Assembly: GCF_009856865.1 (NCBI RefSeq)
Contig: NZ_WVUD01000004.1
Location: 62,001-126,000, forward strand
Source of the DNA: Solidesulfovibrio aerotolerans
GTDB lineage: Bacteria > Desulfobacterota > Desulfovibrionia > Desulfovibrionales > Desulfovibrionaceae
Length of the DNA stretch: 64,000 bases
Reading direction: 5' to 3'
The notes below the pieces were generated by a model that saw only the letters and a list, made by a program, of their open reading frames with translations, was not told where the DNA came from and did not search any database. Numbering within the stretch: the first letter of the stretch is position 1; each line of letters starts with the position of its first letter. A program made the translations under genes and the position numbers. Of this stretch, positions 35,751 through 45,246 are shown in pieces.

Positions 35751-37298
35751 TCAGTTTCGGGCCGCCCGCCTGGGGATGACCAGATCCAGGCACCAGCGGA
35801 TCTCGCTATTGCGGGAGAGGAGCAGACTTCCCAGGAAGGCTGCTGCGAAAACCAGCGCCGCCAGCAGAAATATCCACAGTTCCCCAAGGGCAAGATACCC
35901 CAGCCCGGACTGGACGGCAAAGGCCAGTCCGGTGGCGAGCAGCGTGGCACCCGCCACTTGCAGATAGGGGGCCAGGGTGGGCAGCTCCCGGAAGACGCCC
36001 AGGGCGCGCTGGATGATGGCCATAAAGATGGTGCATGTCAGGGCCGTGGTCACGGTGGTGGAGATGGCAATGGCCTGGGGGCCGCCGACCAATCGGATAA
36101 AGAGCAGGTTGAAAAACACGTTGAGGCCCATGGTGACGATGCCGACGAGCATGAGGGTCTTATTTTTGCGCAGGGCCGTGAAAAAGACGCCGTTTAACAC
36201 GGCATACGAGGCGAAAATCATGCCCACCGCGTACCAGGCCAGGGTAAGCGCCGTGGCCTGGGCGGCTTCCCGACCGAAAGCTCCGCGCTGCAACAGCACC
36301 ATGACGATGTCTTGGGAAAACAGCAGCACAAAAGCGGTGGTCCCGGCCGAGACCAGACACAAAAACAGCACCCCGCGCCAGAACACCTGACGCAGGCCGG
36401 CCGTGTCCCGGGCTTCAGCCTGTTCGCTGATAAACGGGAAAATGGCCCGCGCCGCGGCAATGACGAACAGTTGCAGGGGCAGATCGTTTATGCGGTAGGC
36501 GTAGCGCAGGGCCGACACCGAACCGGGCGGCAGTTCGGTGCTCATGACCTGGTCAAAGAGGATATTGGAATTGACCACCAGCCCGCCGACCACCAGCGGC
36601 CAGACGAGCAGTCCGAATTCCCGCAGTCCGGGACCGGCCGGGGCGCGCGGCAGGGTCAGGGGAAACGCCGGGCCGCGAAGGGCCAGGGCCATGACCAACA
36701 ACTTGGCTGTGGTGCCCAGGAGAAAACCGATGGCCAGGGCCGTGACACCCCGTTCGCCGAAAACCGTCAGGACGGCGATGATGGCCAGATTGATGGCGAG
36801 CTGCGCCCCGTACAAGGCGGCAAAGCGTTTGTTGGCTTGCAGCACCCCGGCCAGAACGGCGGCCCCGCCTTCCAGGAAAATGAGCCAGACCAGCAGGCGC
36901 ACCAGGGAATTGCCAAGCTGCTGCTCGCCCACGGGAAACCCATAGCCGATAACGGCCATGATCGGTGCCGACCAGACATAACACCCGAAGCTCAAAGCCA
37001 GCATACAGAGCAAAACGGCCCAGCCCAGGTTGGCCAGATTGCGGCGCAACACCAGCGGGCCGCGTCCCTGCCAGGTCATATAAAGCGGCACCAGGGCCGA
37101 TACCACGGCCTGCCCGAGCAGCATGGCCAGGATGGCCGGGAAGGCATAAGCGACGTTAAAAACATCCAATTCGCTGGACACGCCGAAGCGGTAGGCAAAG
37201 AGCATTTCCTTGCCAAGGGCCAGGATTTTGTCCAGCAGCGTCAAGCCGACGATGATCAGGGTGGAACGGCGGATGCCGTCCATGACTTCCAGACTCAT
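35751..37298 (-). CDS. MurJ/Wzx-like lipid flippase (MOP superfamily)
   Basis: 515 residues, about 14 hydrophobic helices along the whole length, with the MurJ-type pattern (FRFGVSSELDVFNVAYAFP, and a basic/amphipathic loop ALRYAYRINDLPLQLFVIAAARAI around residue 270). ATG 37298 is selected; upstream frame is GC-rich non-family. In an exopolysaccharide cluster with a Wzz-like and Wza-like protein it is most likely the flippase that moves undecaprenyl-linked repeat units to the periplasm, rather than the essential peptidoglycan MurJ. Confidence 0.82.
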   Translation of the reverse strand: MSLEVMDGIRRSTLIIVGLTLLDKILALGKEMLFAYRFGVSSELDVFNVAYAFPAILAMLLGQAVVSALVPLYMTWQGRGPLVLRRNLANLGWAVLLCMLALSFGCYVWSAPIMAVIGYGFPVGEQQLGNSLVRLLVWLIFLEGGAAVLAGVLQANKRFAALYGAQLAINLAIIAVLTVFGERGVTALAIGFLLGTTAKLLVMALALRGPAFPLTLPRAPAGPGLREFGLLVWPLVVGGLVVNSNILFDQVMSTELPPGSVSALRYAYRINDLPLQLFVIAAARAIFPFISEQAEARDTAGLRQVFWRGVLFLCLVSAGTTAFVLLFSQDIVMVLLQRGAFGREAAQATALTLAWYAVGMIFASYAVLNGVFFTALRKNKTLMLVGIVTMGLNVFFNLLFIRLVGGPQAIAISTTVTTALTCTIFMAIIQRALGVFRELPTLAPYLQVAGATLLATGLAFAVQSGLGYLALGELWIFLLAALVFAAAFLGSLLLSRNSEIRWCLDLVIPRRAARN

Positions 37299-37419
37299 GG
37301 GCGGCGTGTCCCGGCCGGCCCGGGGCATCCGGCGCGCCTCGAAATTGGGCCAGAAGTGCGGGTGGCGGCGCTTGGTCCGGCCGGCGGCGTCGCCGGGGGC
37401 GTCAGGCGGGAAGACCGCA

Positions 37420-38736
37420 TTACAGGCTCGCGTCCAGGAGGTCGGGGCGGTCCAGCAGCAGCGCGGCCAGACCGGCGAAGGAATAGGTGGCCGTGTTGGT
37501 GAATGGACAAAGCGAGGCCTCGACAAAGATGTTGTTGACCAGGGTCACCGTGACCCCGAGCGTGAGGAGAATGACGGTGTTGGCCCAGGTATTGCGCGCA
37601 ATGCGGGGATCATCGGCCAGGGCATTGAGCCTTCGAAACACGGTGGCAAGCAGGCACAGGTAGACGACAAGTCCGATAAATCCCAGTTCGGCGGCCATGC
37701 CGATGAGATGGTTGTGTTGATTGTCCTGAAAGACTTCCGGTGCGTCGGATACGGAAAAGTGGGCCAGTCCCACCCCGAAAATGGGGTTTTCGCTGATCAG
37801 GCGCAGGGACTTGGCGACAAGTTGGAAGCGGATGTTGACTTCTTCAAGCTGGGCAATGCCCCCGGCCTCGCGATTTTGGGAAAACAGCCGCCCCGAGTTG
37901 GCGAGAACCCCGACCAGACAAAGGGTGATCAGCAGGGGTGTGAGCTTCCAGGTCGGCGTTTTGGAGCGATAGAAAAAGAGGAGGGTGCCCAGGGCGAGCA
38001 AAAAAACAAGATAGGCCGAACGGGTGGCCGTAAAAAAGATCCCCACCCCGGAGAGTGGCATGAGAACAAGCAGCAGAAAGCGCCGCAAAGGGCTGACCAG
38101 GGGCAGGAGGAGCAGGCCGGCAACAAAGCAGACGGTCATGGCCAGGCCGTTGAAGGCGGCATTGAGAAACGGCCCGCGCGACCGGTCAAGGTGCAACAAA
38201 ATGGTTTTGTCGGTGATATAGGCGGGGAATATCAAGAAATTGACATTGTAGCGCTCAAAAATTGCAGTGATGCAGAGGTAGACGCCGAGCCAAAAGAGGG
38301 TGGCCAGTAAAATTTTGATGCCTTGCGCATTTGTAAAAAAGTATCTGATAAAAATGAAGGCCATGAACGGTTCAAAATAGCCTGTAAAAAAAATGTACCA
38401 GGGCTTGGGCGTGTTGGGGTATTTTGAGGCAAAGCCGTTTATGGCCATGGATAGAATGCACAGCAACAGGAAAAGGACCATCAGCAATTCGATCTGACGC
38501 CCTTTGGGGAATTGTACGCGTCTGAAAAAGAGGAGATAGGCGGCGCTGGCACATAACAGCGCAAAGGTGAAACGCTCGATGGAAAGATCGAAGAGTCCTG
38601 GAATTTTGAGCGTATAAAAATACGTGTTGAACACAGCAACAGCAACAATCCAGAAACTGAACAGCACCGGAAACAAGTGACACTGCGTTGCCGACATGTT
38701 TTGGGTCGACTGCTTTTTCACGAGGAGCATCCCCAT
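37420..38736 (-). CDS. O-antigen ligase/polymerase-like membrane protein (Wzy_C)
   Basis: 438 residues from ATG 38736 (38730 and 38769 are alternatives; none has a strong ribosome site). About 11 helices with a long periplasmic loop containing RLISENPIFGVGLAHF and NQHNHLIGMAAELG, the Wzy_C/WaaL-type motif with the conserved His. Either polymerises repeat units (Wzy) or ligates the chain; absence of another polymerase nearby favours Wzy. Confidence 0.8.
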   Translation of the reverse strand: MGMLLVKKQSTQNMSATQCHLFPVLFSFWIVAVAVFNTYFYTLKIPGLFDLSIERFTFALLCASAAYLLFFRRVQFPKGRQIELLMVLFLLLCILSMAINGFASKYPNTPKPWYIFFTGYFEPFMAFIFIRYFFTNAQGIKILLATLFWLGVYLCITAIFERYNVNFLIFPAYITDKTILLHLDRSRGPFLNAAFNGLAMTVCFVAGLLLLPLVSPLRRFLLLVLMPLSGVGIFFTATRSAYLVFLLALGTLLFFYRSKTPTWKLTPLLITLCLVGVLANSGRLFSQNREAGGIAQLEEVNIRFQLVAKSLRLISENPIFGVGLAHFSVSDAPEVFQDNQHNHLIGMAAELGFIGLVVYLCLLATVFRRLNALADDPRIARNTWANTVILLTLGVTVTLVNNIFVEASLCPFTNTATYSFAGLAALLLDRPDLLDASL

Positions 38737-38783
38737 AAAGCCGCCAGGGCCAAGGCGGCCACTGTGCATACCAGGAGCATGGC

Positions 38784-40202
38784 CTAGGTTTCCGTATGGG
38801 GAAGGGAACCCAGGAGCGGCAGATCACACCAGCGGTCAATATCTTCGGGCGTTTTGATGCTGTGGTCGAAATAGTCCAGGGTGAACGCGGTGGACAGGCC
38901 CAGAAACAGGCCCAGGAACAATCCCAGGATGACCAGGCCGAACCGGTTGGGTTTATACGGCGTGCTGGGGATGGTGGCCGGATCGACCAGGGTAACGATC
39001 AGGTCGGGCCGGGACAGCGAATTGGCCTGGCGCGCCTGCTCCAGCTTGGCGCTGGCGTCGGCGTAGGCCCCGCGGGCCAGTTCGTAGTCGTTTTTCAAAA
39101 AAGCATAGGTGGAACGCAGTTGGGCCGTGGAGCGCAGGGAATCCTCTTGCAGGGCGATGGCCTGGTCCAATTCCTCCAGCATGCTGTTAAGGCCGGCGGC
39201 CTGGATGCGTTTGCCCGCGATATAGCGCTGTGTCTCGTTTTGCAACAAGGTGATGTCGGCCTGGAGTTCCTGCTTGAGGCGCAGGAGTGGTTCGTACTGC
39301 GGCGTGAACTGCGTCTCCATTTCCTGAATTTGCATCCGCAGTTGCGCCACTTTATAACTGTAAGCGGTGATGGCCTTGCCGCTGCCTTCCATCTCGGGAA
39401 GGATCGCCGGCCCATGGTTGGCGGACATGCTGGCCTCAAGATCGTCGATGGTCTTCACCAGGGCGACGTAGTCTTCGCGAAGGGATTGGCGCTTTGTCTG
39501 GGCCGCATTGAACAACGTCTTGGTGCCGTTCTCCGTGTTGCCTTTGTTGCTGTCGAGATTTAAAATATCGACCATCTCCAGAGCGTTGGCGCTTTCAAAA
39601 TCCTGAAGGAGTTTGGCTTTGGCGTGCATGGTCGCATAAAGACTATCGACCTGTGTTTTGAAAAATTCGTAGGAGTATTCAGTCCGGTTTTTAGTTATTT
39701 CGGTAAAGACTTCCTGATAGACTTTGGTGACGGTATTGACGGTATTAAAAGCCATCTGGGGACTGCTGTTGTCATAACTGATGATGAAATCGCTGGTGGC
39801 CTCGAAGCTTTCCCCTTTGGGGGGTGTCACTTCAATGTCCTTGCCGAGCTGGGCCACGATCTTCTGGTATTCGGCATCGCTTTTACCTGGAAATAATGCT
39901 TCGGCCACGCGGCTGAGCACCCGGTTGGACAGGATCATCTCCCGTTGGCCGGTGAGGATGCGCATGTATTGGTTTTTGGAATCCGTGTAGACGTCCTTTT
40001 GCAGGGGATCGATTTGCTGGCTCATGGTGACGGAGAACTTGGACCGGCACAAGTACTTCGACGGCAAGAGCACGGCCAGGGCGAAGAACAGGGCGAAGGT
40101 GGCACAGCCGACGGTCAGGATAAGCCTTTTGTGATAGAAAACGATGAAGATCACTTCACGCAGGATGTTTCCTGATTCTCTGTTGGCGTATTTGTCAGAC
40201 AT
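38784..40202 (-). CDS. Chain-length determinant (Wzz/GumC-type polysaccharide co-polymerase)
   Basis: 472 residues. N-terminal helix at about 30-50, a large periplasmic coiled-coil region (about 110-390) and a second helix near 430-450 preceded by the Pro-rich motif PSTPYKPNRFG. No kinase domain follows the second helix, unlike Wzc; the degenerate kinase-like protein at 25.8 kb could fill this place. Start ATG 40202 lies 17 bp after the Wza-like stop, so the two are one operon. Confidence 0.87.
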   Translation of the reverse strand: MSDKYANRESGNILREVIFIVFYHKRLILTVGCATFALFFALAVLLPSKYLCRSKFSVTMSQQIDPLQKDVYTDSKNQYMRILTGQREMILSNRVLSRVAEALFPGKSDAEYQKIVAQLGKDIEVTPPKGESFEATSDFIISYDNSSPQMAFNTVNTVTKVYQEVFTEITKNRTEYSYEFFKTQVDSLYATMHAKAKLLQDFESANALEMVDILNLDSNKGNTENGTKTLFNAAQTKRQSLREDYVALVKTIDDLEASMSANHGPAILPEMEGSGKAITAYSYKVAQLRMQIQEMETQFTPQYEPLLRLKQELQADITLLQNETQRYIAGKRIQAAGLNSMLEELDQAIALQEDSLRSTAQLRSTYAFLKNDYELARGAYADASAKLEQARQANSLSRPDLIVTLVDPATIPSTPYKPNRFGLVILGLFLGLFLGLSTAFTLDYFDHSIKTPEDIDRWCDLPLLGSLPHTET

Positions 40203-40219
40203 GGTACTGGCCCTTCCCA

Positions 40220-41416
40220 TTATTGGGTCGTTAATGTCGAACTGCTGCCGTTTCTGAGCGAGGGCGTTATGTCATAGTTGACAGTAAACGAACTGGTGAA
40301 AGGCACCACAGCGTAGAGTCCCTTGGTAAAGACCTTGGCGATCACATCGTTGACGTCGTCCAGAGAGCTTTTGGGGACATAGACAATATCGGACGGTTGC
40401 AGATACAGGTCGGCATACATCTTTCCGCTATCCAGCAGGCGTTGCAGATCCACCCGGTAGGCCAGGGGCTTGAGCAGGCCGTTATTGCGAATGACCAGGA
40501 CGTCATGGAGATTGGCGGAACTCTTGAACCCGCCGGCCTGGCCCAGGGCCTGGGCCAGATTGAGCCGGCCCTGCAACTCAAAGACGCCCGGGGCGTTGAC
40601 CTCGCCGTACACGTAGAGCTTGTTGTTGTGTATTTCGAGCAGGATCAGCGTCACTTTAAGATCGTTGACGTATTTGGCGTAGCGGTCATTGATGGTTTTT
40701 TCCAGTTGGGGCACGGTCAGACCGGCCGCGTCGATATTGCCGATGATGGGAAAGCCCACCCGGCCGTCCGGGGTGATGGGGGCGATTTTGCTTTGGCCGC
40801 GGGGTGCTGTGGTGATGGCCTTTTTGAGCTCATCAATGCGAATGTTGAATTCTTCCAGACTGACGGTGAGGGACGGCTTTTTGATAAAGGCCGCGTAGCG
40901 TTTATTGAGATCTTCAGTCACTTCCGAGATGGTTTTTTCCGCGATTTTCACTTCACCGACAAGCGGCAGGGAAATTTTTCCATCGGCCCGGACCAGCGTG
41001 CTGACGTTGAACTGGGGATGGTACGGGAAGGCGATGCTCAGGCGGTCCTGGATGTCGATGCGGTAATCATTGACCGTGATGGCGTGGCTGATGTGATAGA
41101 CCACTTCCAGCACATCCCCGGCCCCCATGCGATAGGTTGGAATGGCCGGTATGGCTTCCCCGTCGAGCACCTTGAATCCTGGATTGTCCGTCACGCTGGC
41201 CGGCGTCAGTTCCAAGGCCTTGGCCTGTTCCAGCACTTGTTGCACGCCGGCCTGATCCTGGACTGTGACAATGGATTCGGGCTGGTCCTTGCTTGATCGG
41301 ACGCATCCCCAGGAAAACAGAAGGCCAACGGTCAAGACGGCTGCAACAGTACCGGGGATCAGTCGGTTGAACGGCGTGGCTGCGCTGCATTTTCCTGGCG
41401 GTGTTGTGGCGTTCAT
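40220..41416 (-). CDS. Wza-type polysaccharide export outer-membrane lipoprotein
   Basis: 398 residues. A hydrophobic leader and lipobox (LLFSWGC) mark a lipoprotein; the Poly_export domain (GAGDVLEVVYH to about residue 190) and at least two SLBB beta-grasp domains follow (about 200-330). Forms the outer-membrane pore through which polymer leaves. The start ATG 41416 has an AGGAGCC-type site upstream. First gene of the minus-strand run reaching the radical SAM gene. Confidence 0.87.
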   Translation of the reverse strand: MNATTPPGKCSAATPFNRLIPGTVAAVLTVGLLFSWGCVRSSKDQPESIVTVQDQAGVQQVLEQAKALELTPASVTDNPGFKVLDGEAIPAIPTYRMGAGDVLEVVYHISHAITVNDYRIDIQDRLSIAFPYHPQFNVSTLVRADGKISLPLVGEVKIAEKTISEVTEDLNKRYAAFIKKPSLTVSLEEFNIRIDELKKAITTAPRGQSKIAPITPDGRVGFPIIGNIDAAGLTVPQLEKTINDRYAKYVNDLKVTLILLEIHNNKLYVYGEVNAPGVFELQGRLNLAQALGQAGGFKSSANLHDVLVIRNNGLLKPLAYRVDLQRLLDSGKMYADLYLQPSDIVYVPKSSLDDVNDVIAKVFTKGLYAVVPFTSSFTVNYDITPSLRNGSSSTLTTQ

Positions 41417-41925
41417 CAGAAGGGCTCCTGGGGCAGTGCTTGGGCGATAGGGCCGCACATTTTGTTTGGTCTCAGCGAAAAACCGTCAGTGTAACCTGGG
41501 CAATGCCCTGCCGGCAGTCCTGGTCAGCCCGCTGGGGTGACTTCGTCGGCTGCAGGCGCGACTCGTGGAGACGGAGTTGCGCGTTGTGCTGTTTGACTCG
41601 TTTACAATCTGATACTGCACTGTGGCCTCTCGGTTCTGATCCGTGCGGCCCCTCGGTTGTCTCGCGTCTGTAACACGCTTGATTGTTTCTGCCTTTCGTT
41701 GCGTCCGGGGCTAAGTCCCGACAGTGGCGACTGTGCCGCGCCTTGCGGCCCCAGGTCGTAAATGGCAACTTTCAAGAAGTGTGCCCAAAAAGGGCGCTTT
41801 AGGCCGTGGGCCAAAAAGACGGGTTGGGCGCAGGGACCGGGAGCGCTCGGGCAGGGAGATGCGTCGCACGCACCACACGGGTCTGGGTGGTGTGCTGCGA
41901 CAGCGCATTTAAGGCGGTTGATTCT
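41417..41925 (-). other. Intergenic region upstream of the export operon
   Basis: Over 500 bp without a supported gene; several short frames have no ribosome site or family likeness. It must hold the promoter of the wza-type operon. The TACACT near 41490 on the minus strand could be a -10, but I see no fitting -35. Confidence 0.4.
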
Positions 41926-41945
41926 AAAAAAACCTTACCAGAGGG
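41926..41945 (-). terminator. Weak Rho-independent terminator after the GT4 gene
   Basis: On the minus strand, a short imperfect hairpin (ACCCT..AGGT) just past the GT4 stop is followed by seven T (41926-41932 read as A on the plus strand). Short stem, so moderate support only. Confidence 0.35.
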
Positions 41946-41947
41946 TG

Positions 41948-43228
41948 TTATCGGCCAGACAGGCGGGGCTTGGCCCCAAGCGTGCCAAACAAGGCCAGCA
42001 GCTGGGTCAGGTGGGTGTCGAGGGAGCCGGTACGCAGGGCGCGTTCCCGGGCGGCCCGGCCCATGGCGGGCAGGGCTTCCCGCCGGGCCAGCAGCTCTGC
42101 CAGTTTGGCCGTCAGATCGGCCACGGAGTCCGGAGCAAAGAGCCGGCCGGTGATGCCGTCCTCGATCAGTTCCGGGATGCCGCCGATGTTGGCGGCCAGG
42201 ACCGGGGTGGCCTGGAGCGCACTTTCCAGCACGGCCAGCGGGGCGTTGTCATACCAGCGGCTCGGGGCCACGGTAAAAAGCGCCCTGGAGACCAGCCCGG
42301 ACAGGGCCGGTTCGGCCAGGAATCCGGCAAAGCGGACCCGCCCGGCAAAGGCCGGCCGCACCAGTCCCTTGAGAAAGGCCTCATAGTCGCCCAGCCCCCG
42401 GCCGGCCAGGACGAGGTCTACATCCGGGGCGAGATTCTGGAAGGCCTCAAGGAGCATATCCAGCCCTTTTTCCGGGCTTAATCGCCCAAAATAGAGGATG
42501 TAATCGCCCTTGTCGCCCGAAGGCGGCGGTCCGTCGGTCTCCACACCCTGGCGGATGACATGGATCTTTTCGGCTGCAAAGCCGCCGGCCACCAGCTTGT
42601 CGCGCATAAACGTACACGGCGCGACAAAGGCATCCACCTGATCGTAAACGCCCACCAACCGTTGGAAATACATGGCCGCCCCGCGCACCAGTGAGGCCGG
42701 CAGGCTGTTTTTGACGCAGCGATGGGCAATGCCATGCCAGTAGGCACCGGTTATGCACTGCTGGCAGGGGCTGTTGTCGCGCAGCAGTTGGTAATTAAGA
42801 CACAACAGATGATAGTCGCCCAGGCGCATGACGACCGGCAGGCCGCGTTCCTTGAATACTGTTATCACGCTTGGGGACATATAGTTATAGATGTTTAAGA
42901 TGTAGCCGAGGTCCACCTCGCCGAGGTCGTCCAGCAGGCGGTGCAGGGCGCGTTTGGCCTCAAGGGACCACACGGCCCGGCCCAGGAGCCGGGGGAGTGC
43001 CGTGAGCGCGTCCAGTCCCGATCCCAGGGTGTTGTAATGGGTCTGGCCGGGCCGGCCGGGCGGGGGCAGAAAATAGCCGGCGTAGGGCGACGGGGCGCTG
43101 CCGGCGTAGGCCACGCTAAAGGGGATGGCTTCACAGCCGAAGTGGGGCAGGCGCTCCAGCAGGCGAAAGAGGTACTTTTCCGTGCCGCCGTTGACGAAGA
43201 AATATTTATTGCAGCACACGATCTTCAT
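41948..43228 (-). CDS. Glycosyltransferase family 4
   Basis: 426 residues from ATG 43228, which overlaps the asnB-type stop by 4 bp. Begins MKIVCCNKYFFVNGGTEKYL. It carries the cysteine group NSPCQQCITGAYWHGIAHRC found in one GT4 branch, then FGRLSPEKGLDMLLEAF and PSRWYDNAPLAVLESALQATP. Cytoplasmic sugar transferase of the polysaccharide pathway; donor unknown. Confidence 0.86.
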   Translation of the reverse strand: MKIVCCNKYFFVNGGTEKYLFRLLERLPHFGCEAIPFSVAYAGSAPSPYAGYFLPPPGRPGQTHYNTLGSGLDALTALPRLLGRAVWSLEAKRALHRLLDDLGEVDLGYILNIYNYMSPSVITVFKERGLPVVMRLGDYHLLCLNYQLLRDNSPCQQCITGAYWHGIAHRCVKNSLPASLVRGAAMYFQRLVGVYDQVDAFVAPCTFMRDKLVAGGFAAEKIHVIRQGVETDGPPPSGDKGDYILYFGRLSPEKGLDMLLEAFQNLAPDVDLVLAGRGLGDYEAFLKGLVRPAFAGRVRFAGFLAEPALSGLVSRALFTVAPSRWYDNAPLAVLESALQATPVLAANIGGIPELIEDGITGRLFAPDSVADLTAKLAELLARREALPAMGRAARERALRTGSLDTHLTQLLALFGTLGAKPRLSGR

Positions 43229-45186
43229 GGGGCCTGCTCCCGGGAGCCAGCGGGTTTGGCGCACAGCCAGCGCCCGGCCCACATTTGAAAGTTGTAGAGC
43301 AGCCAGACCCGGTCGGTGTAGCGTCCTTCGCCGGCGAAAAAGCGGGCAACGGTCCGGCCAACCTCATCGGGGTCGAGGATGCCGACACGCGTCAGACTTT
43401 CCCGACTCAGCGCCTCCCGGACCCCCCGGGCGTGGGGGCCGCGCAGCCAGGCAGCCAGGGGGATGCTGAAACCCTGCTTGGGCTGGCCGGCCAGACTCCC
43501 GGGGACGCGGCGGCGCAGCATATCGCGCAGGATGCGTTTGGCCTCCCCGTCTTTGATCAAAAAATCCATGGGGAAGCTGAACGCCAGTTCGGCGATGCGG
43601 TGATCCAGCAGCGGGTCGCGGCATTCCAGGGAGGCGGCCATGGAGGCCCGGTCCACTTTGAGCAGGATGTCCTCGGGGAGCCAGAAGGCGAAGTCCCGGC
43701 GCATGAGCCAGTCGGACAGGCCGCCGGCCGTGGTCGGGTCGGGCAGATCAAGGGCCGGAAAGGGCGGGATTTCCGGGGCCGCGCGGCCAAGCAGACGGGC
43801 CACGGCAGATGCTGGAAAGCCCCGGGCGGCGTAGCATTCCACCACGTCCCGGGGACTATCCAGGGCCAGCAGGTCGAGGAATCGTCCCAGGCGGGCGGCG
43901 CGGTCGGCCGCGCGGGCGTTGCGGCTGGCCCCAAGCAGGCGGGCGTCGGCCAGACGCTCCCAGGGCAGGGCGCGCAGGCTGTGGGCCAAGGCCCGGCGCA
44001 CCAGCCCGGGGATGGGGCTTAAGGCTTTAAAATACCGGGGATAGCGCTCGTAGCCGGTATAGCCGCCAAACTGCTCGTCGCCGCCGTCGGCCGACAGGGC
44101 CACCTTGACGTGTTCCCGGGCAAACCGGGACAGGATGAACGTGGGAATGCCCGAGGTGTCGCCGAAAGGCTCGTCATATATTTCGCAAAAATCCCGCAGG
44201 GCCTCGGAGGCGATGTCCGGGGTCAGGCGCAAAACCTTGTGGGCCACGCCCAAGTGTCGGGCCAGGGCTTCGGCCTTGGTCGTCTCGTCGTGGTTGCGTT
44301 CGGCAAAACCGATGGTGAAGTGGGTGAGGTTGGCACCCAGCTCCTGTTGCAACACGGCCGCCACAAGGGAGGAATCCACGCCGCCGGAGAGAAACAGGCC
44401 CACCGGCACGTCAGACACCAGCCGCAGGGCAAAGGCCTCCTTGCAAAGGGCGTCGAGTTCCTCCCGGGCTTGCTCGTAGCTGCCCCGGTAGCTGCCCCGG
44501 ATGGTGGCGTCGAGGGTAAAATACCGCGTCTCCTGATACGATCCATCCGACCGGATGGCCAGCATGGTCCCCGGGGGCAGTTTCCTGACGTTTTGAAAAA
44601 CCGTGTCCGGCCCCTCAAAATAGCCGGTCTGGAAGTAGCGGAACAGGGCATCGCGGTTCAGCTCAGGCGCAAAGTCGTTGCGGGCCAGCAGCGCGCGCAT
44701 CTGCGAACCGAACTGGCAGGAGCGGGGGCCAAGGCTAAAGTAGAGCGGTTTGACCCCCACCCGGTCGCGGCATAAATACAGCGTTTTTTCCGTCACATCC
44801 CACAAAGCCAGGGCAAACATACCCAGGAAGCGGCGTACGGCCTCAAGCGGCCCGAAGACGGCGGCGGCATTGACAGCGACTTCGGTGTCGGATGTCCCCC
44901 GAAACGTGACTCCCCGGGCTTCCAGTTCGCGCCGTATCGCCTGGTGGTTGTAGATCTCGCCGTTAAAGACCACGACAAAGCGCCCGTCGGCGCTGCGCAT
45001 GGGTTGGGCCCCCAGGGGCGAAAGGTCGATGATGGACAGCCGTCGGTGGCCCAGGCCGATTGGGCCGTCAAGCACCAGGCCGGCATCGTCCGGGCCGCGC
45101 TGGCGCAGGGCGTCGCGCATGGCCAGGATGTCCCGGGCCGTGACGGCCTGCCCGTCAAAACGCAGTTCTCCGCAAATGCCGCACAT
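43225..45186 (-). CDS. asnB: Asparagine synthase-type glutamine amidotransferase (third of three)
   Basis: 653 residues, start ATG 45186 with GGAG 6 bp upstream. Cys2 (CGICGE) and the glutaminase domain are intact, and the PP-loop is FLSGGVDSSLV. It is translationally coupled with the GT4 that follows. A third divergent copy in the same 35-kb locus suggests each has its own acceptor, for example different uronic acids or an amino-acid-linked sugar. Confidence 0.88.
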   Translation of the reverse strand: MCGICGELRFDGQAVTARDILAMRDALRQRGPDDAGLVLDGPIGLGHRRLSIIDLSPLGAQPMRSADGRFVVVFNGEIYNHQAIRRELEARGVTFRGTSDTEVAVNAAAVFGPLEAVRRFLGMFALALWDVTEKTLYLCRDRVGVKPLYFSLGPRSCQFGSQMRALLARNDFAPELNRDALFRYFQTGYFEGPDTVFQNVRKLPPGTMLAIRSDGSYQETRYFTLDATIRGSYRGSYEQAREELDALCKEAFALRLVSDVPVGLFLSGGVDSSLVAAVLQQELGANLTHFTIGFAERNHDETTKAEALARHLGVAHKVLRLTPDIASEALRDFCEIYDEPFGDTSGIPTFILSRFAREHVKVALSADGGDEQFGGYTGYERYPRYFKALSPIPGLVRRALAHSLRALPWERLADARLLGASRNARAADRAARLGRFLDLLALDSPRDVVECYAARGFPASAVARLLGRAAPEIPPFPALDLPDPTTAGGLSDWLMRRDFAFWLPEDILLKVDRASMAASLECRDPLLDHRIAELAFSFPMDFLIKDGEAKRILRDMLRRRVPGSLAGQPKQGFSIPLAAWLRGPHARGVREALSRESLTRVGILDPDEVGRTVARFFAGEGRYTDRVWLLYNFQMWAGRWLCAKPAGSREQAP

Positions 45187-45246
45187 GGGTGTCTCCGGGA
45201 ACGGGTGGGGTTGGCTGCCGCTGTGGTCCTGGCGGCAGGCTGCGCT

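Noticed and set aside
41472-41912. Short plus- and minus-strand open frames in the gap before the wza-type gene
   Set aside because: None has a good start signal or recognisable residues; left as non-coding.
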